A stretch of 64,000 nt of DNA from CAYNVS01 sp964400725. GTDB lineage: Bacteria > Myxococcota_A > SURF-8 > CAYNVS01. Numbering within the stretch: position 1 is the first letter of the stretch; each line of letters opens with the position of its first letter. The stretch lies in contig CAYNVS010000005.1 in NCBI GenBank assembly GCA_964400725.1, positions 1 to 64,000 of the forward strand, given 5' to 3'. Position numbers and translations under genes: made by a program. Shown here piece after piece: positions 25,176 to 32,966 of the stretch. The notes beneath the pieces were generated by a model, which worked only from the letters and a program-made list of their open reading frames with translations, did no database searches and was not told the DNA's origin.

Positions 25176-27377
25176 TTATAACCCCGCCCTCGCTACCTTT
25201 ATAACGCCGCGCACTCGCCGCAGGGCCGCAACAAGCTTCTCAAGCTCGGCTACGCCGTTTACGTGCGCGGTAAAAATCATCGTGGCGGCGGCGTCAACGG
25301 TTTGCAAGTCGGCGGCGACAATGTTTACGCTCATTTTCCTAAAAACCTCGCCAATGGCCGAAAGCATTCCGGGCTTGTCCGCCGTGGTTACGCGCAGCCG
25401 AACGCGCATCGCGCCCCCTTGGCCCGCCCACTTCGCGCTGACAAGCCGGTCGGGTTCGTTGCGCGGAACGCGGTCGCAGTCCCGGCGATGCACGGTTACC
25501 CCGCGCCCGCGGGTTATATAGCCGATTATTTCGTCCCCTACTATCGGAGAGCAGCAGCGCGCGTAATTTACCAACATGCCGCCAACCCCTTCGATTATCA
25601 CGTCCCCCTTCAGTTTGCCGGCGCTCGCGGGCATCTGCGCGGGCTCGACGTCCTGCGCGTTCACCAAATCTTCAATGCGCTCCTCAACCGCGACGAAGAC
25701 TTCGCGTTCCGGCAGCAACATTTTTACCAAAGAAGACGCGGTCAGCGTTCCGCGGCCCAGACACAAATATAAGTCGTCAATCGTCCGTTTGTTGGTTTTT
25801 TCCAACATTTGAGCCACCGCGGTCTGGTCTTTTAGCGCCTTTGAGAGGCTCGTATCCTTTTCCTTCAGCGCCTTTTCCAGCAGCTCGCGCCCCAGCTCTT
25901 TGTCCGCCTCGCGCCGCTCTTCGGTGAGAAAGTGCTTTATTTTGGCCTTGGCGCGCTCGGTTTTGACTATATTTAGCCAGTCCTTCGACGGTTTCCCCTT
26001 CGGGTGAGTGATTATCTCGACGGTGTCGCCGTTCTTCAACGCGGCGTCTATCGTGCTTATGCGCCCGCCGATTTTCACCCCCACGCACCTGTCGCCGACG
26101 CTGGAGTGAATCGCGTAAGCGAAGTCGAGAGCCACGGCGCCCTTCGGCAGCTCGCGGACGTCTCCTTTGGGAGTAAAGACGAACACCTCGTCGTCGAACA
26201 TGTCGGTGTGCAGCGCGTCGAGCAGCGCCGGATCGGACAAGTCCTTGCCCGCGGCTATGGCTTCGTGCAGAGAGCCGTAGCTCTTTACCCCGTCGGCTTT
26301 TACCTTTCCTTCTTTATAAATCCAGTGCGCCGCTACGCCGTGCTCCGCGATTTCGTGCATTTCGCGGGTGCGGATTTGTATCTCTATCCGCTCGGCGTTT
26401 GGGCCGATGACCGCCGTATGCAGCGATTGATAGCCGTTAGGCTTGGGCGCGGCTATATAGTCGTCGAACTGCCCCGGTATAGGGCGGTAGGCGGAGTGAA
26501 CCATGCCTAGAACCTGGTAGCATTCGTGTTTTTCTTCCACGATGACGCGAAAGGCGGTAATATCGTAAAGTTCGTCAAAGTCCAGCTTGCGGCGTTCCAG
26601 TTTTTTTTGAATCGACCAGAAATGTTTCGGTCTGCCCGAAATTTGTCCTTTTATTCCCGCATCTGCGAGCAGTTTTGAAAGCTCTTCCTTAACGTTGGAT
26701 ATGTATTCCTCGCGGGCGCTTCTTTTAAGGGCGACGAGGCTTTTAAGCTCGTTGTAACGCTCCGGCTCTAAAAATCGAAACGCTAAATCCTCCAGCTCGC
26801 TTTTTATGGAATAAACTCCCAAACGATTTGCGAGCGGCGCGTATATCTCTATGGTTTCCTTGGCTATTTGCAGCCTCACGTCCGGTTCGAGGTATTGCAG
26901 CGTGCGCATGGAGTCGAGCCTGTCGGCGAGTTTGATAAGCAGAACGCGTATGTCTTTTGCGAGCGTGAGCACGAGGCGTCGGAAGCTCTCCGGCTGGTTT
27001 GAGCCGCCGTGGCGGTAGCTGTACTTGCTTATCCTCGCCGCGCCCGCCACTATCTCGGCCGTTTTAGAACGAACTTCCGGCAGGGACGCGATTTCTTCCA
27101 AGGTAGTTTTTTCCTCCTCAAACGGCGCAAGCAGCAGCGCGCCTTGAAGAGACGACAAATCGAGCTTCAGCTCCGACAGCGACAACGCCATTCCAAGCGG
27201 GTGAACGACGAACGGATCGCCGGATGCGCGCTTCAAACCCTCAAGTTTATTGTGAGAAAATTCAATCGCCGCCGAGAGCATGAGCATCTCGTCCGGTTTG
27301 AGATAAGCGCCGGCGTTTTCAATTAGAGCAAACTTAAGCTGCTCCGCCGTCGCTCTTTTTATGTCCGAAATCGACAT
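25176..27377 (-). CDS. relA: (p)ppGpp synthetase RelA, hydrolase domain degenerate
   Basis: The 733-residue RelA/SpoT homologue has an N-terminal HD-like domain, synthetase domain (about 240-355), TGS (about 395-460), zinc-finger region with YARCCSPIVGDEI and C-terminal ACT. In the hydrolase domain the usual LLHDxxED is LLLAPFEE (residues 81-88), losing His and Asp, and the RTHNM motif is RLDSM. The synthetase carries QFDDYIAAPKPNGYQSLHT, with the acidic FDD typical of synthesis-only RelA rather than RxKD of bifunctional enzymes. It should make (p)ppGpp but not degrade it. It lies 51 bp downstream of gmk. The name follows these residues, not the genome context. Confidence 0.9.
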   Translation of the reverse strand: MSISDIKRATAEQLKFALIENAGAYLKPDEMLMLSAAIEFSHNKLEGLKRASGDPFVVHPLGMALSLSELKLDLSSLQGALLLAPFEEEKTTLEEIASLPEVRSKTAEIVAGAARISKYSYRHGGSNQPESFRRLVLTLAKDIRVLLIKLADRLDSMRTLQYLEPDVRLQIAKETIEIYAPLANRLGVYSIKSELEDLAFRFLEPERYNELKSLVALKRSAREEYISNVKEELSKLLADAGIKGQISGRPKHFWSIQKKLERRKLDFDELYDITAFRVIVEEKHECYQVLGMVHSAYRPIPGQFDDYIAAPKPNGYQSLHTAVIGPNAERIEIQIRTREMHEIAEHGVAAHWIYKEGKVKADGVKSYGSLHEAIAAGKDLSDPALLDALHTDMFDDEVFVFTPKGDVRELPKGAVALDFAYAIHSSVGDRCVGVKIGGRISTIDAALKNGDTVEIITHPKGKPSKDWLNIVKTERAKAKIKHFLTEERREADKELGRELLEKALKEKDTSLSKALKDQTAVAQMLEKTNKRTIDDLYLCLGRGTLTASSLVKMLLPEREVFVAVEERIEDLVNAQDVEPAQMPASAGKLKGDVIIEGVGGMLVNYARCCSPIVGDEIIGYITRGRGVTVHRRDCDRVPRNEPDRLVSAKWAGQGGAMRVRLRVTTADKPGMLSAIGEVFRKMSVNIVAADLQTVDAAATMIFTAHVNGVAELEKLVAALRRVRGVIKVARAGL

Positions 27378-27428
27378 GCGCCGCCTTGCAACTTCCTGAA
27401 TAAAAGCGGCTTTTTAACCGCGGTTTCG

Positions 27429-29141
27429 TCAGTCGGCGAGCAGCTTTTTAAGGCTGGTGAGAATATTCAAAGGCGTAAAATCCTTGGCGCGCTCGCTCTT
27501 TTCAATAATGTAGGTAATTATCTCTTTGGTTTTGTCAAGAGAATCGTTGATGACTATGTAATCGAACTTAGCGTACTGCCTAATTTCGGCCTTAGCGATG
27601 GAAAGCCTTCTCTCAATCTCTTTGGGGTCGTCGGTTTTGCGCTCGCGCAGGCGGCGGGCGAGCTCTTCGTACGAAGGCGGCAGGATGAAAATAAGCTCCG
27701 CGTTGGGGAAGCGCTTGCGTATCCCGTCGGCGCCCTGAACGTCTATGTCCAGCACGGCGTTTTTACCGGCGTTGAGTATATCGTTGACCGACCGCCAAGA
27801 AGTTCCGTAATAGTGAAGCCCGTACACGAACGCGTGCTCCGCAAATTCGTCGTTCTCGACCATTTTTTTAAAGGTCGTCTCGTCGACAAAGTGATACTCC
27901 CGTCCGTTTTGCTCGTTGCCGCGCGGCTTGCGCGTGGTGTGGCTTATCGAAAGCGAGAAATCGGGAAATCGCTCAACGATGAAGTTGCAAATTGTGGACT
28001 TCCCCGCGCCCGACGGGGCGGATACGACTAGAACTCGCGGAGGGGGAAGTTTATCGTCAATGGTAAAGTCATCTGAGTTGGACTCGTGTGAAATTTTATT
28101 TGCAATGTTAGAATCATCTTGATCAATCATCGAAGGCTCTTCATCCTGACTAGGAAGATATTTTAACAAATTATAGATTTCTTTATGTTCTCTGGGCATG
28201 CAAGATCGGGAGTCGTTACAGATATAAGGCTCAATAATCCCAAGCTCAGAAGGAAGTTGGTCTCTAATTTTTCTTAAATCATTTTGAAATTCTTCATCCT
28301 TGATTTGCATTGGATCTGGGTTTCGCCATTTAAAAAGTTTCACATTTAACTCTGTTTCCCAATGATTTGGTCTAATGGGATTAGAGTAAGTGACCCAAAT
28401 AATAGGATAAGGGAAATCATTCCAAACTCCTTTAAGTTTTTCATAGCCAACAATTTTACCTTTAATAGCACAGGGAATACTTTTTTCACCAAGTAATTGA
28501 GCTAAATCTAGAGAGATTACCATTAATTCCGTATAAGAATATTTTGAAATCCTAAAGCCTATGTCAATTTCTGGGCCAATATAATCAATAACTTTATTTT
28601 CGCCTTCATTGCCGGCACTTAATGATAACTCAATTTCTCGATTTCTAATTGGAAAACCTGCTGTCCAGCCCGCACCTTTTAGCCGCAAACTTGGTTTGGA
28701 AATACCCTCAATAGTTTTTAAAAAACATTCAGTAATATTTGTTATCTCTTCACGGTTGTCTACAGCGTAGGTGTAAAGTAACTCATCGCCCAATATTTTC
28801 CAGATCCTTCCTTTTTCAAGCAATTTTTTTTCTGTTTTTCTAAGATGTTGTTTAAACTGACTATTAAACTGCTTAAAAGTTGTTTCTATGACAGTTTGCC
28901 AATTATAAGTCTCTTTGGTGATGTTTGCTAATATATGTCCTATACCACTTTTATTATCTAAATTTTTATATAAACAATCGCTTGGAGATATATTGTTCGC
29001 CTCTAGGTAGGATAGGACAATGTCTTTCCTTTCCTTATATATTTTTAGAAGGCGTTCATGGTTAAATACGGATTTTAAAGCGGTCGAATTTTCTATATCA
29101 ACACTTAGAAACAGCCTAAATGTCGGTTTTAAAGCTTGCAT
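27429..29141 (-). CDS. gmk: class III cyclase-like domain fused to guanylate kinase
   Basis: The 570-residue chain has two parts. Residues about 8-255 resemble a class III nucleotidyl cyclase: LFLSVDIENSTAL with Asp15, WKILGDELLY with Asp119, and IDYIGPEIDIGFRISKYS where the usual Asn is Asp193 and Arg197 is kept. Residues about 366-555 are a complete guanylate kinase: SAPSGAGKST Walker A, HTTRKPRGNEQNGREYHFV, YYGTS, DIDVQGADGIR and the RERKTDDPKEIERR lid. No ATG, GTG or TTG precedes the kinase domain closely, so it is probably made only as a fusion. The first about 1.1 kb is AT-rich while the kinase part matches the host. relA lies downstream and the ImmA/IrrE gene 8 bp upstream. Cyclase activity is unproven. 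Confidence 0.82.
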   Translation of the reverse strand: MQALKPTFRLFLSVDIENSTALKSVFNHERLLKIYKERKDIVLSYLEANNISPSDCLYKNLDNKSGIGHILANITKETYNWQTVIETTFKQFNSQFKQHLRKTEKKLLEKGRIWKILGDELLYTYAVDNREEITNITECFLKTIEGISKPSLRLKGAGWTAGFPIRNREIELSLSAGNEGENKVIDYIGPEIDIGFRISKYSYTELMVISLDLAQLLGEKSIPCAIKGKIVGYEKLKGVWNDFPYPIIWVTYSNPIRPNHWETELNVKLFKWRNPDPMQIKDEEFQNDLRKIRDQLPSELGIIEPYICNDSRSCMPREHKEIYNLLKYLPSQDEEPSMIDQDDSNIANKISHESNSDDFTIDDKLPPPRVLVVSAPSGAGKSTICNFIVERFPDFSLSISHTTRKPRGNEQNGREYHFVDETTFKKMVENDEFAEHAFVYGLHYYGTSWRSVNDILNAGKNAVLDIDVQGADGIRKRFPNAELIFILPPSYEELARRLRERKTDDPKEIERRLSIAKAEIRQYAKFDYIVINDSLDKTKEIITYIIEKSERAKDFTPLNILTSLKKLLAD

Positions 29142-29800
29142 TATCGGGGTTAATCGTTAAAAAGTGTTTTTGATCTTATTTCTATTGCATGGACAGAAAC
29201 CCTAAAAAATGAGGACAGCAAACTTTTATCCGCAGAAAGTTCTTTGTATTTTTTTTCAAAAACAATTTTAGGCATCAAAAAGGCAGCGGCGAATCTGTTA
29301 GCTTGCCATTCCTCTTTATTTGATCCTTGCCGATAGAATGTTATTGGTTCTTCTTCGCCTGTTTGAGCGTCATAATGTAAAAAATAATGACCTAACTCAT
29401 GCGCAATGGTAAAATTATCTCTTAGAGAAGTATCAAAAGGGACTAATAAAATCGAGAAATCGTTTTTCTTTCGAATAATTAATGACGCCGGAGAAAAAAT
29501 ATTATCCGACAAAGACTCAATCTTTCCACCGAGAAGATTTACAACAGTATTTAGAAATGGTCTAACCTCATCTTCATACTTATTCGCATCTTTTTCAAAA
29601 TGCATTCTAGCTTTGCCAGCTAAAGCCTCTATTTTTTCATTACTGAAAAAAAGTAGTTTTTTTCTACCCATATTAGCTCTCCTCTCAACAAACACACAAT
29701 AATATTAAAAAGCTTAACCAGCTTCTTGTCAAGCGATATTATAAAATTATAACAAATTAAATAATATTAAGCCAATATTAAGGCTTGTTTAACAAGATAA
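28046..29800. other. AT-rich segment inserted at the 5' end of gmk
   Basis: From about the codon for residue 366 of the fusion through the ImmA/IrrE gene and its 100-bp upstream gap, composition becomes visibly AT-rich, unlike relA, the kinase domain and the phosphatase gene on either side. The boundaries coincide with gene edges. No integrase, terminal repeats or target duplication were seen, so it is described only as a probable foreign segment. Confidence 0.6.
29150..29671 (-). CDS. ImmA/IrrE-family metallopeptidase
   Basis: The 173-residue protein starts at MGRKKLLFF with GAGAGGAG upstream; a longer in-frame start at 29695 lacks a site. It has the zinc-peptidase motif HELGH (residues 91-95) in FTIAHELGHYFLHY and the downstream third ligand in EEWQANRFAAAFLMP (Glu121). 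ImmA/IrrE peptidases typically cleave a regulator (ImmA on ImmR, IrrE on DdrO) to switch on mobile-element or stress genes. No XRE-type repressor lies beside it, which is unusual. Instead the next gene, 8 bp away, is the cyclase-guanylate kinase fusion. It is AT-rich and probably arrived with the cyclase-like domain. Confidence 0.82.
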   Translation of the reverse strand: MGRKKLLFFSNEKIEALAGKARMHFEKDANKYEDEVRPFLNTVVNLLGGKIESLSDNIFSPASLIIRKKNDFSILLVPFDTSLRDNFTIAHELGHYFLHYDAQTGEEEPITFYRQGSNKEEWQANRFAAAFLMPKIVFEKKYKELSADKSLLSSFFRVSVHAIEIRSKTLFND

Positions 29801-29801
29801 A

Positions 29802-31424
29802 TTACTTGATATTCCACGTTTTCCAATCTCCGGGGGGCGGCATGACCGGATTTTCCTTGAAAGCCCTTACCACCGCCTCGAAGACGGTAACGCCCATGTC
29901 TATCGACGGGCTCTTTTTCAGCATGTAATATCCGTCGCCGCCGTTAGCCAAAAAAGTTATGGTTGCGACGGAGTACGTTTTATCGACCTCCAGCGGACGG
30001 CCTCCTATCATCACGCGGTAAATTTTGCCGTCTTTTGCGTAAACGCGCGCCCCCGCAAGCTGCAAAAAGCCTCCTTTGAGCTTCGCTTCCTTGTCGAGCC
30101 TCGAAAGGGACTCCGAAAGTATCATCAGCAGTTTGTCGCCGGTCATTTCAAGCCGCAGTATTTGGTTGGGAAAAGGCAGCGCGGAAACGATGTCGAGGTA
30201 ACGCACGTCTCCTTTTTCAATCGGAGCGCGAATCGCTCCGGAATTTATAAACCCGACGTCCGCCTTCCCTTCTTTTCTTATTATCTCGGCTATCATGGTT
30301 CCCAGCTCGAAACTTCCCGCCTCGCCGCCGTGATCGTAATTTAAAGCAAGGTCTTTCGTCAGCTCGCCCGCCTTTTGCGGCATCGAATTTTTCGCCAGCG
30401 AAACGAATTTCTCGACTATTATTTCAACCTGCGGGTCTTTTTCAATTTTCTCGGTTACAAATATCTCGCGCGCTTCTTCCACGTAAGAAGAGCCGCCTTC
30501 AAGAATAATTTTAATCTTTCCAACGATTCCTCCGTGCGCCTGAGCCTGCGCGACGAATATTCCGCGCCCCTTGGGCGGCGTGATTAGTTTGTGCGTGTGT
30601 CCGCCGACAACGCCCAATATGGGAATGGGCGTATTCGTTTTGGAGAGCTTCTCCGCAAGCGCAAAGTCTTCCTCGTCTCCCATGTGCGAAACGATTAAGA
30701 CGTAATCGTGAGTCTCCGCAAGCGTAGGCAGCAAAGAGTCAAGCGTTTCCATCGGATCGGCGAAAGCTAGTCCTTCTACGTTTTTCTCGTCCGTCAACAG
30801 CGGCGTCTGAGCGTTGGCAATGCCGACGAGAGCGATTTTCTTTCCGCCTTTCGTAAAAAAGCTGGCGTAGGGCGCGAAAAGCGGCTTTCGCGTTCCTTCG
30901 TATAAAATGTTCGCCGCGATAATCTTAAACTCCGCGCCGCGAGCGAGCTGTAAAAGGCGCTCCTTGCCGTAATCGAACTCGTGGTTGCCCACGGTCATTA
31001 CTTCCAGCCCTACCGCGTCCATCGCCTTAAATTCCGCCATCCCTTTGGTAAAAAGAGACTGCGGAGTCCCTTGCATAACGTCTCCGGCGGCTATAAAAAG
31101 CGCGTCGCATCCCAAAGAATCGGCTTCCGCCTTCTCTGAGTTGATTACCGTTTTAATGCGGGACGCTCCTCCGCGGTAACTTCCGGCTCCCGCGCCGGTA
31201 GGGGTAATATGGCAGTGAAAGTCGTTGATGTGAAGAATTACAAGACATTGTTTGGAGTTGTCGGAAACTAAAGAAGGAGCCTGCCCGCACGAAAAAAATA
31301 CCGCCGCCGAAACGGCTATTAAAACAAGCGCCAACTCAAACGCAAAAAAGTTCGGTTTGCCTCTTTTTATTACGCTTCCGCCCCCAGCCGCCGGCTCGTT
31401 CGCCGATAAAAACATTTTATTCAT
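29802..31424 (-). CDS. 5'-nucleotidase / cyclic phosphodiesterase lipoprotein (UshA-like)
   Basis: The 540-residue protein has a hydrophobic segment ending in AVFFSCG, probably a lipobox, preceded by an unusually long N-terminus. The metallophosphoesterase domain shows LHINDFHCHI, GDVMQGTP, GNHEFDYG, SHMGDEED and GGHTHKL. The C-terminal 5'-nucleotidase domain follows, with GFINSGAIRAPI and FLANGGDGY. Family members hydrolyse nucleotides, UDP-sugars or 2',3'-cyclic nucleotides in the periplasm. It lies 20 bp downstream of clpX on the same strand. The substrate is not determinable from sequence. The start codon is uncertain because no good ribosome-binding site is seen. Confidence 0.87.
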   Translation of the reverse strand: MNKMFLSANEPAAGGGSVIKRGKPNFFAFELALVLIAVSAAVFFSCGQAPSLVSDNSKQCLVILHINDFHCHITPTGAGAGSYRGGASRIKTVINSEKAEADSLGCDALFIAAGDVMQGTPQSLFTKGMAEFKAMDAVGLEVMTVGNHEFDYGKERLLQLARGAEFKIIAANILYEGTRKPLFAPYASFFTKGGKKIALVGIANAQTPLLTDEKNVEGLAFADPMETLDSLLPTLAETHDYVLIVSHMGDEEDFALAEKLSKTNTPIPILGVVGGHTHKLITPPKGRGIFVAQAQAHGGIVGKIKIILEGGSSYVEEAREIFVTEKIEKDPQVEIIVEKFVSLAKNSMPQKAGELTKDLALNYDHGGEAGSFELGTMIAEIIRKEGKADVGFINSGAIRAPIEKGDVRYLDIVSALPFPNQILRLEMTGDKLLMILSESLSRLDKEAKLKGGFLQLAGARVYAKDGKIYRVMIGGRPLEVDKTYSVATITFLANGGDGYYMLKKSPSIDMGVTVFEAVVRAFKENPVMPPPGDWKTWNIK

Positions 31425-31444
31425 CCGCCGCCGTCAACCCGCGA

Positions 31445-32515
31445 TCAATCGGCCGCCAACGGCCTTTCTTCTTCCATTTTAACCAGCCGCGCCGCCGCAA
31501 ACCCTTTATCTACCTTAACCTTTCCTCCGCCGCGTTCCGGCGCGTCGAATAGAACGTCGCTCATAATTTCCTCTATGATGCCGCGAAGGGCGCGCGCTCC
31601 CAGCTTTTTTTTATGAGCGTATTCGGCTATTTCCCAAAGAGCCTCGTCCTCAAACGCAAGCTCTACGTTGTCTCGCGACAGCAGCTCTACGTACTCTTTC
31701 ACGACGCTGTCAGGCGGGTCTTTTAAAATGCGGAACAACGCCTCGGCGTTCAAAGCGTCGAGCTCTACCACCACCGGAATGCGCCCCAGAAGCTCCATTA
31801 TCATTCCGTATTCGGTCAGCTTTTTAACCGTAAGGCGTCTGACGGTTTTCTCTTTTTTGGCGTTAAAGCCAATCCCGCCTTGGTCCCGGTAATCCCAAAC
31901 GTCGCTGAAGGTGCCCGCGCAAATGAAGAGAATATTTGAGGTATCGACCTGCGTGAAGTCGTGCTTGCTCCAGTGCTGCGTTACGTCCAGCGGGACGAAT
32001 ATTTTCCTCCCTTCAATTATTTTAAGAAGAGCCTGCTGCACGCCCTCGCCGCCGATGTCGCGCGAGCCCGCGCCGGTGCGCATTCCGCCGTTGCGGCGCG
32101 CCAGTTTATCTATTTCGTCTATGAAAATTACGCCGCGCTCGCATTCGGCGACGTCCAGTTCGCAGGCGAACAGCAGCTCGCCCACCATGACTTCCACGTC
32201 TTTGCCGTAGTAACCCGCCTCGGTGTACTCGGTGGCGTCGGCGACGGTCATTTTAACGTCAAGTATGCGCGCTATGTGCCTTGCAATGTGCGTCTTGCCG
32301 CAGCCGGTAGGCCCGGCTAAAAGAATGTTTGACTTGCGAAGAAGCGTGTTCTCGCCCGCCGTTACTGCGTTGACTCGTTTTATATGATTGTAGGCCGCTA
32401 TTGCAACCGCTTTCTTGGCGTTATCCTGCCCGACGACGTATTTGTCCAGCTCTTCGTAAATCTGCCGCGGAAAAAGCGGAGGAAGAGATTTTTTTACTTG
32501 ATGCTTTAAAACCAT
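31445..32515 (-). CDS. clpX: ClpX-type AAA+ unfoldase lacking the zinc-binding domain
   Basis: The 356-residue product begins at MVLKHQVKKSLPP, with GAGAGGTCGC upstream of that ATG. It has the ClpX AAA+ core: Walker A GPTGCGKTH, the EAGYYGKDVEVMV pore loop, Walker B GVIFIDEIDKLAR, and the sensor segment LGRIPVVVEL. GGIGFNAK matches the ClpP-docking IGF loop. The roughly 60-residue N-terminal zinc-binding domain with CxxC motifs is absent. It therefore probably docks ClpP but recognises substrates or adaptors differently. clpP and tig are not adjacent. The downstream phosphatase gene follows after 20 bp. Confidence 0.88.
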   Translation of the reverse strand: MVLKHQVKKSLPPLFPRQIYEELDKYVVGQDNAKKAVAIAAYNHIKRVNAVTAGENTLLRKSNILLAGPTGCGKTHIARHIARILDVKMTVADATEYTEAGYYGKDVEVMVGELLFACELDVAECERGVIFIDEIDKLARRNGGMRTGAGSRDIGGEGVQQALLKIIEGRKIFVPLDVTQHWSKHDFTQVDTSNILFICAGTFSDVWDYRDQGGIGFNAKKEKTVRRLTVKKLTEYGMIMELLGRIPVVVELDALNAEALFRILKDPPDSVVKEYVELLSRDNVELAFEDEALWEIAEYAHKKKLGARALRGIIEEIMSDVLFDAPERGGGKVKVDKGFAAARLVKMEEERPLAAD

Positions 32516-32625
32516 ATGCGACCTCTCGGCGTAAAAAAACAAATTTACAGCCGCAGTTTATATTACTAGACAAAAAATTTAAAGAAATTAGTTTAACGCC
32601 GCGGGAAAAGTTGAGAAGGCGGAAA

Positions 32626-32703
32626 TGGAGGGAACGCTCGGAATTGAACCGAGAACCTTCGGGGCCACAACCCGACGCTCTAACCAGGTTGAGCTACGTT
32701 CCC
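32626..32703 (-). tRNA. tRNA-His (GTG)
   Basis: The reverse strand folds into a full cloverleaf. It has an acceptor GGGAACG/CGTTCCC, a D-arm GCTC/GAGC, an anticodon stem TCGGG/CCCGA with loop TTGTGGC giving anticodon GTG, and a T-arm CTCGG-TTCAATT-CCGAG. CCA is encoded (32626-32628). Position -1 would be A (32704) and position 73 is T (32629), rather than the G-1:C73 pair typical of bacterial tRNA-His. Confidence 0.93.
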
Positions 32704-32920
32704 TCGGAACAATGTTTATATAGTCCGCGGCTCTTTCGTGTCAAGAAAATTTTTGATTTTCCCGCGTTCGCGTCCGGCTTATTTTTAGTTTTATTGAGTC
32801 AAATAGAAGCGGCGCGGCTTTTGCGTCCAAGTTTAACGTAAACTATAAACGCTTTCGCGGCAGGGCGCGTTCGCCTCCGAATGCCGCTTTTTCGCTTTCG
32901 CTGCCCGCCCAAAGAAAGAA

Positions 32921-32945
32921 AAGACGCCTCATTGAGGCGTCTTTT
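32921..32945 (-). terminator. terminator of cysK
   Basis: AAGACGCCTC pairs with GAGGCGTCTT around a short loop; the minus strand continues into a T-rich run. It lies 22 bp past the cysK stop. Confidence 0.85.
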
Positions 32946-32966
32946 TAAACGCGCGAAATAGTCCGC

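Noticed and set aside
28046..29800. Integrated prophage or ICE remnant
   Set aside because: Despite the ImmA/IrrE gene, there is no integrase, repressor, conjugation gene or visible attachment-site duplication.
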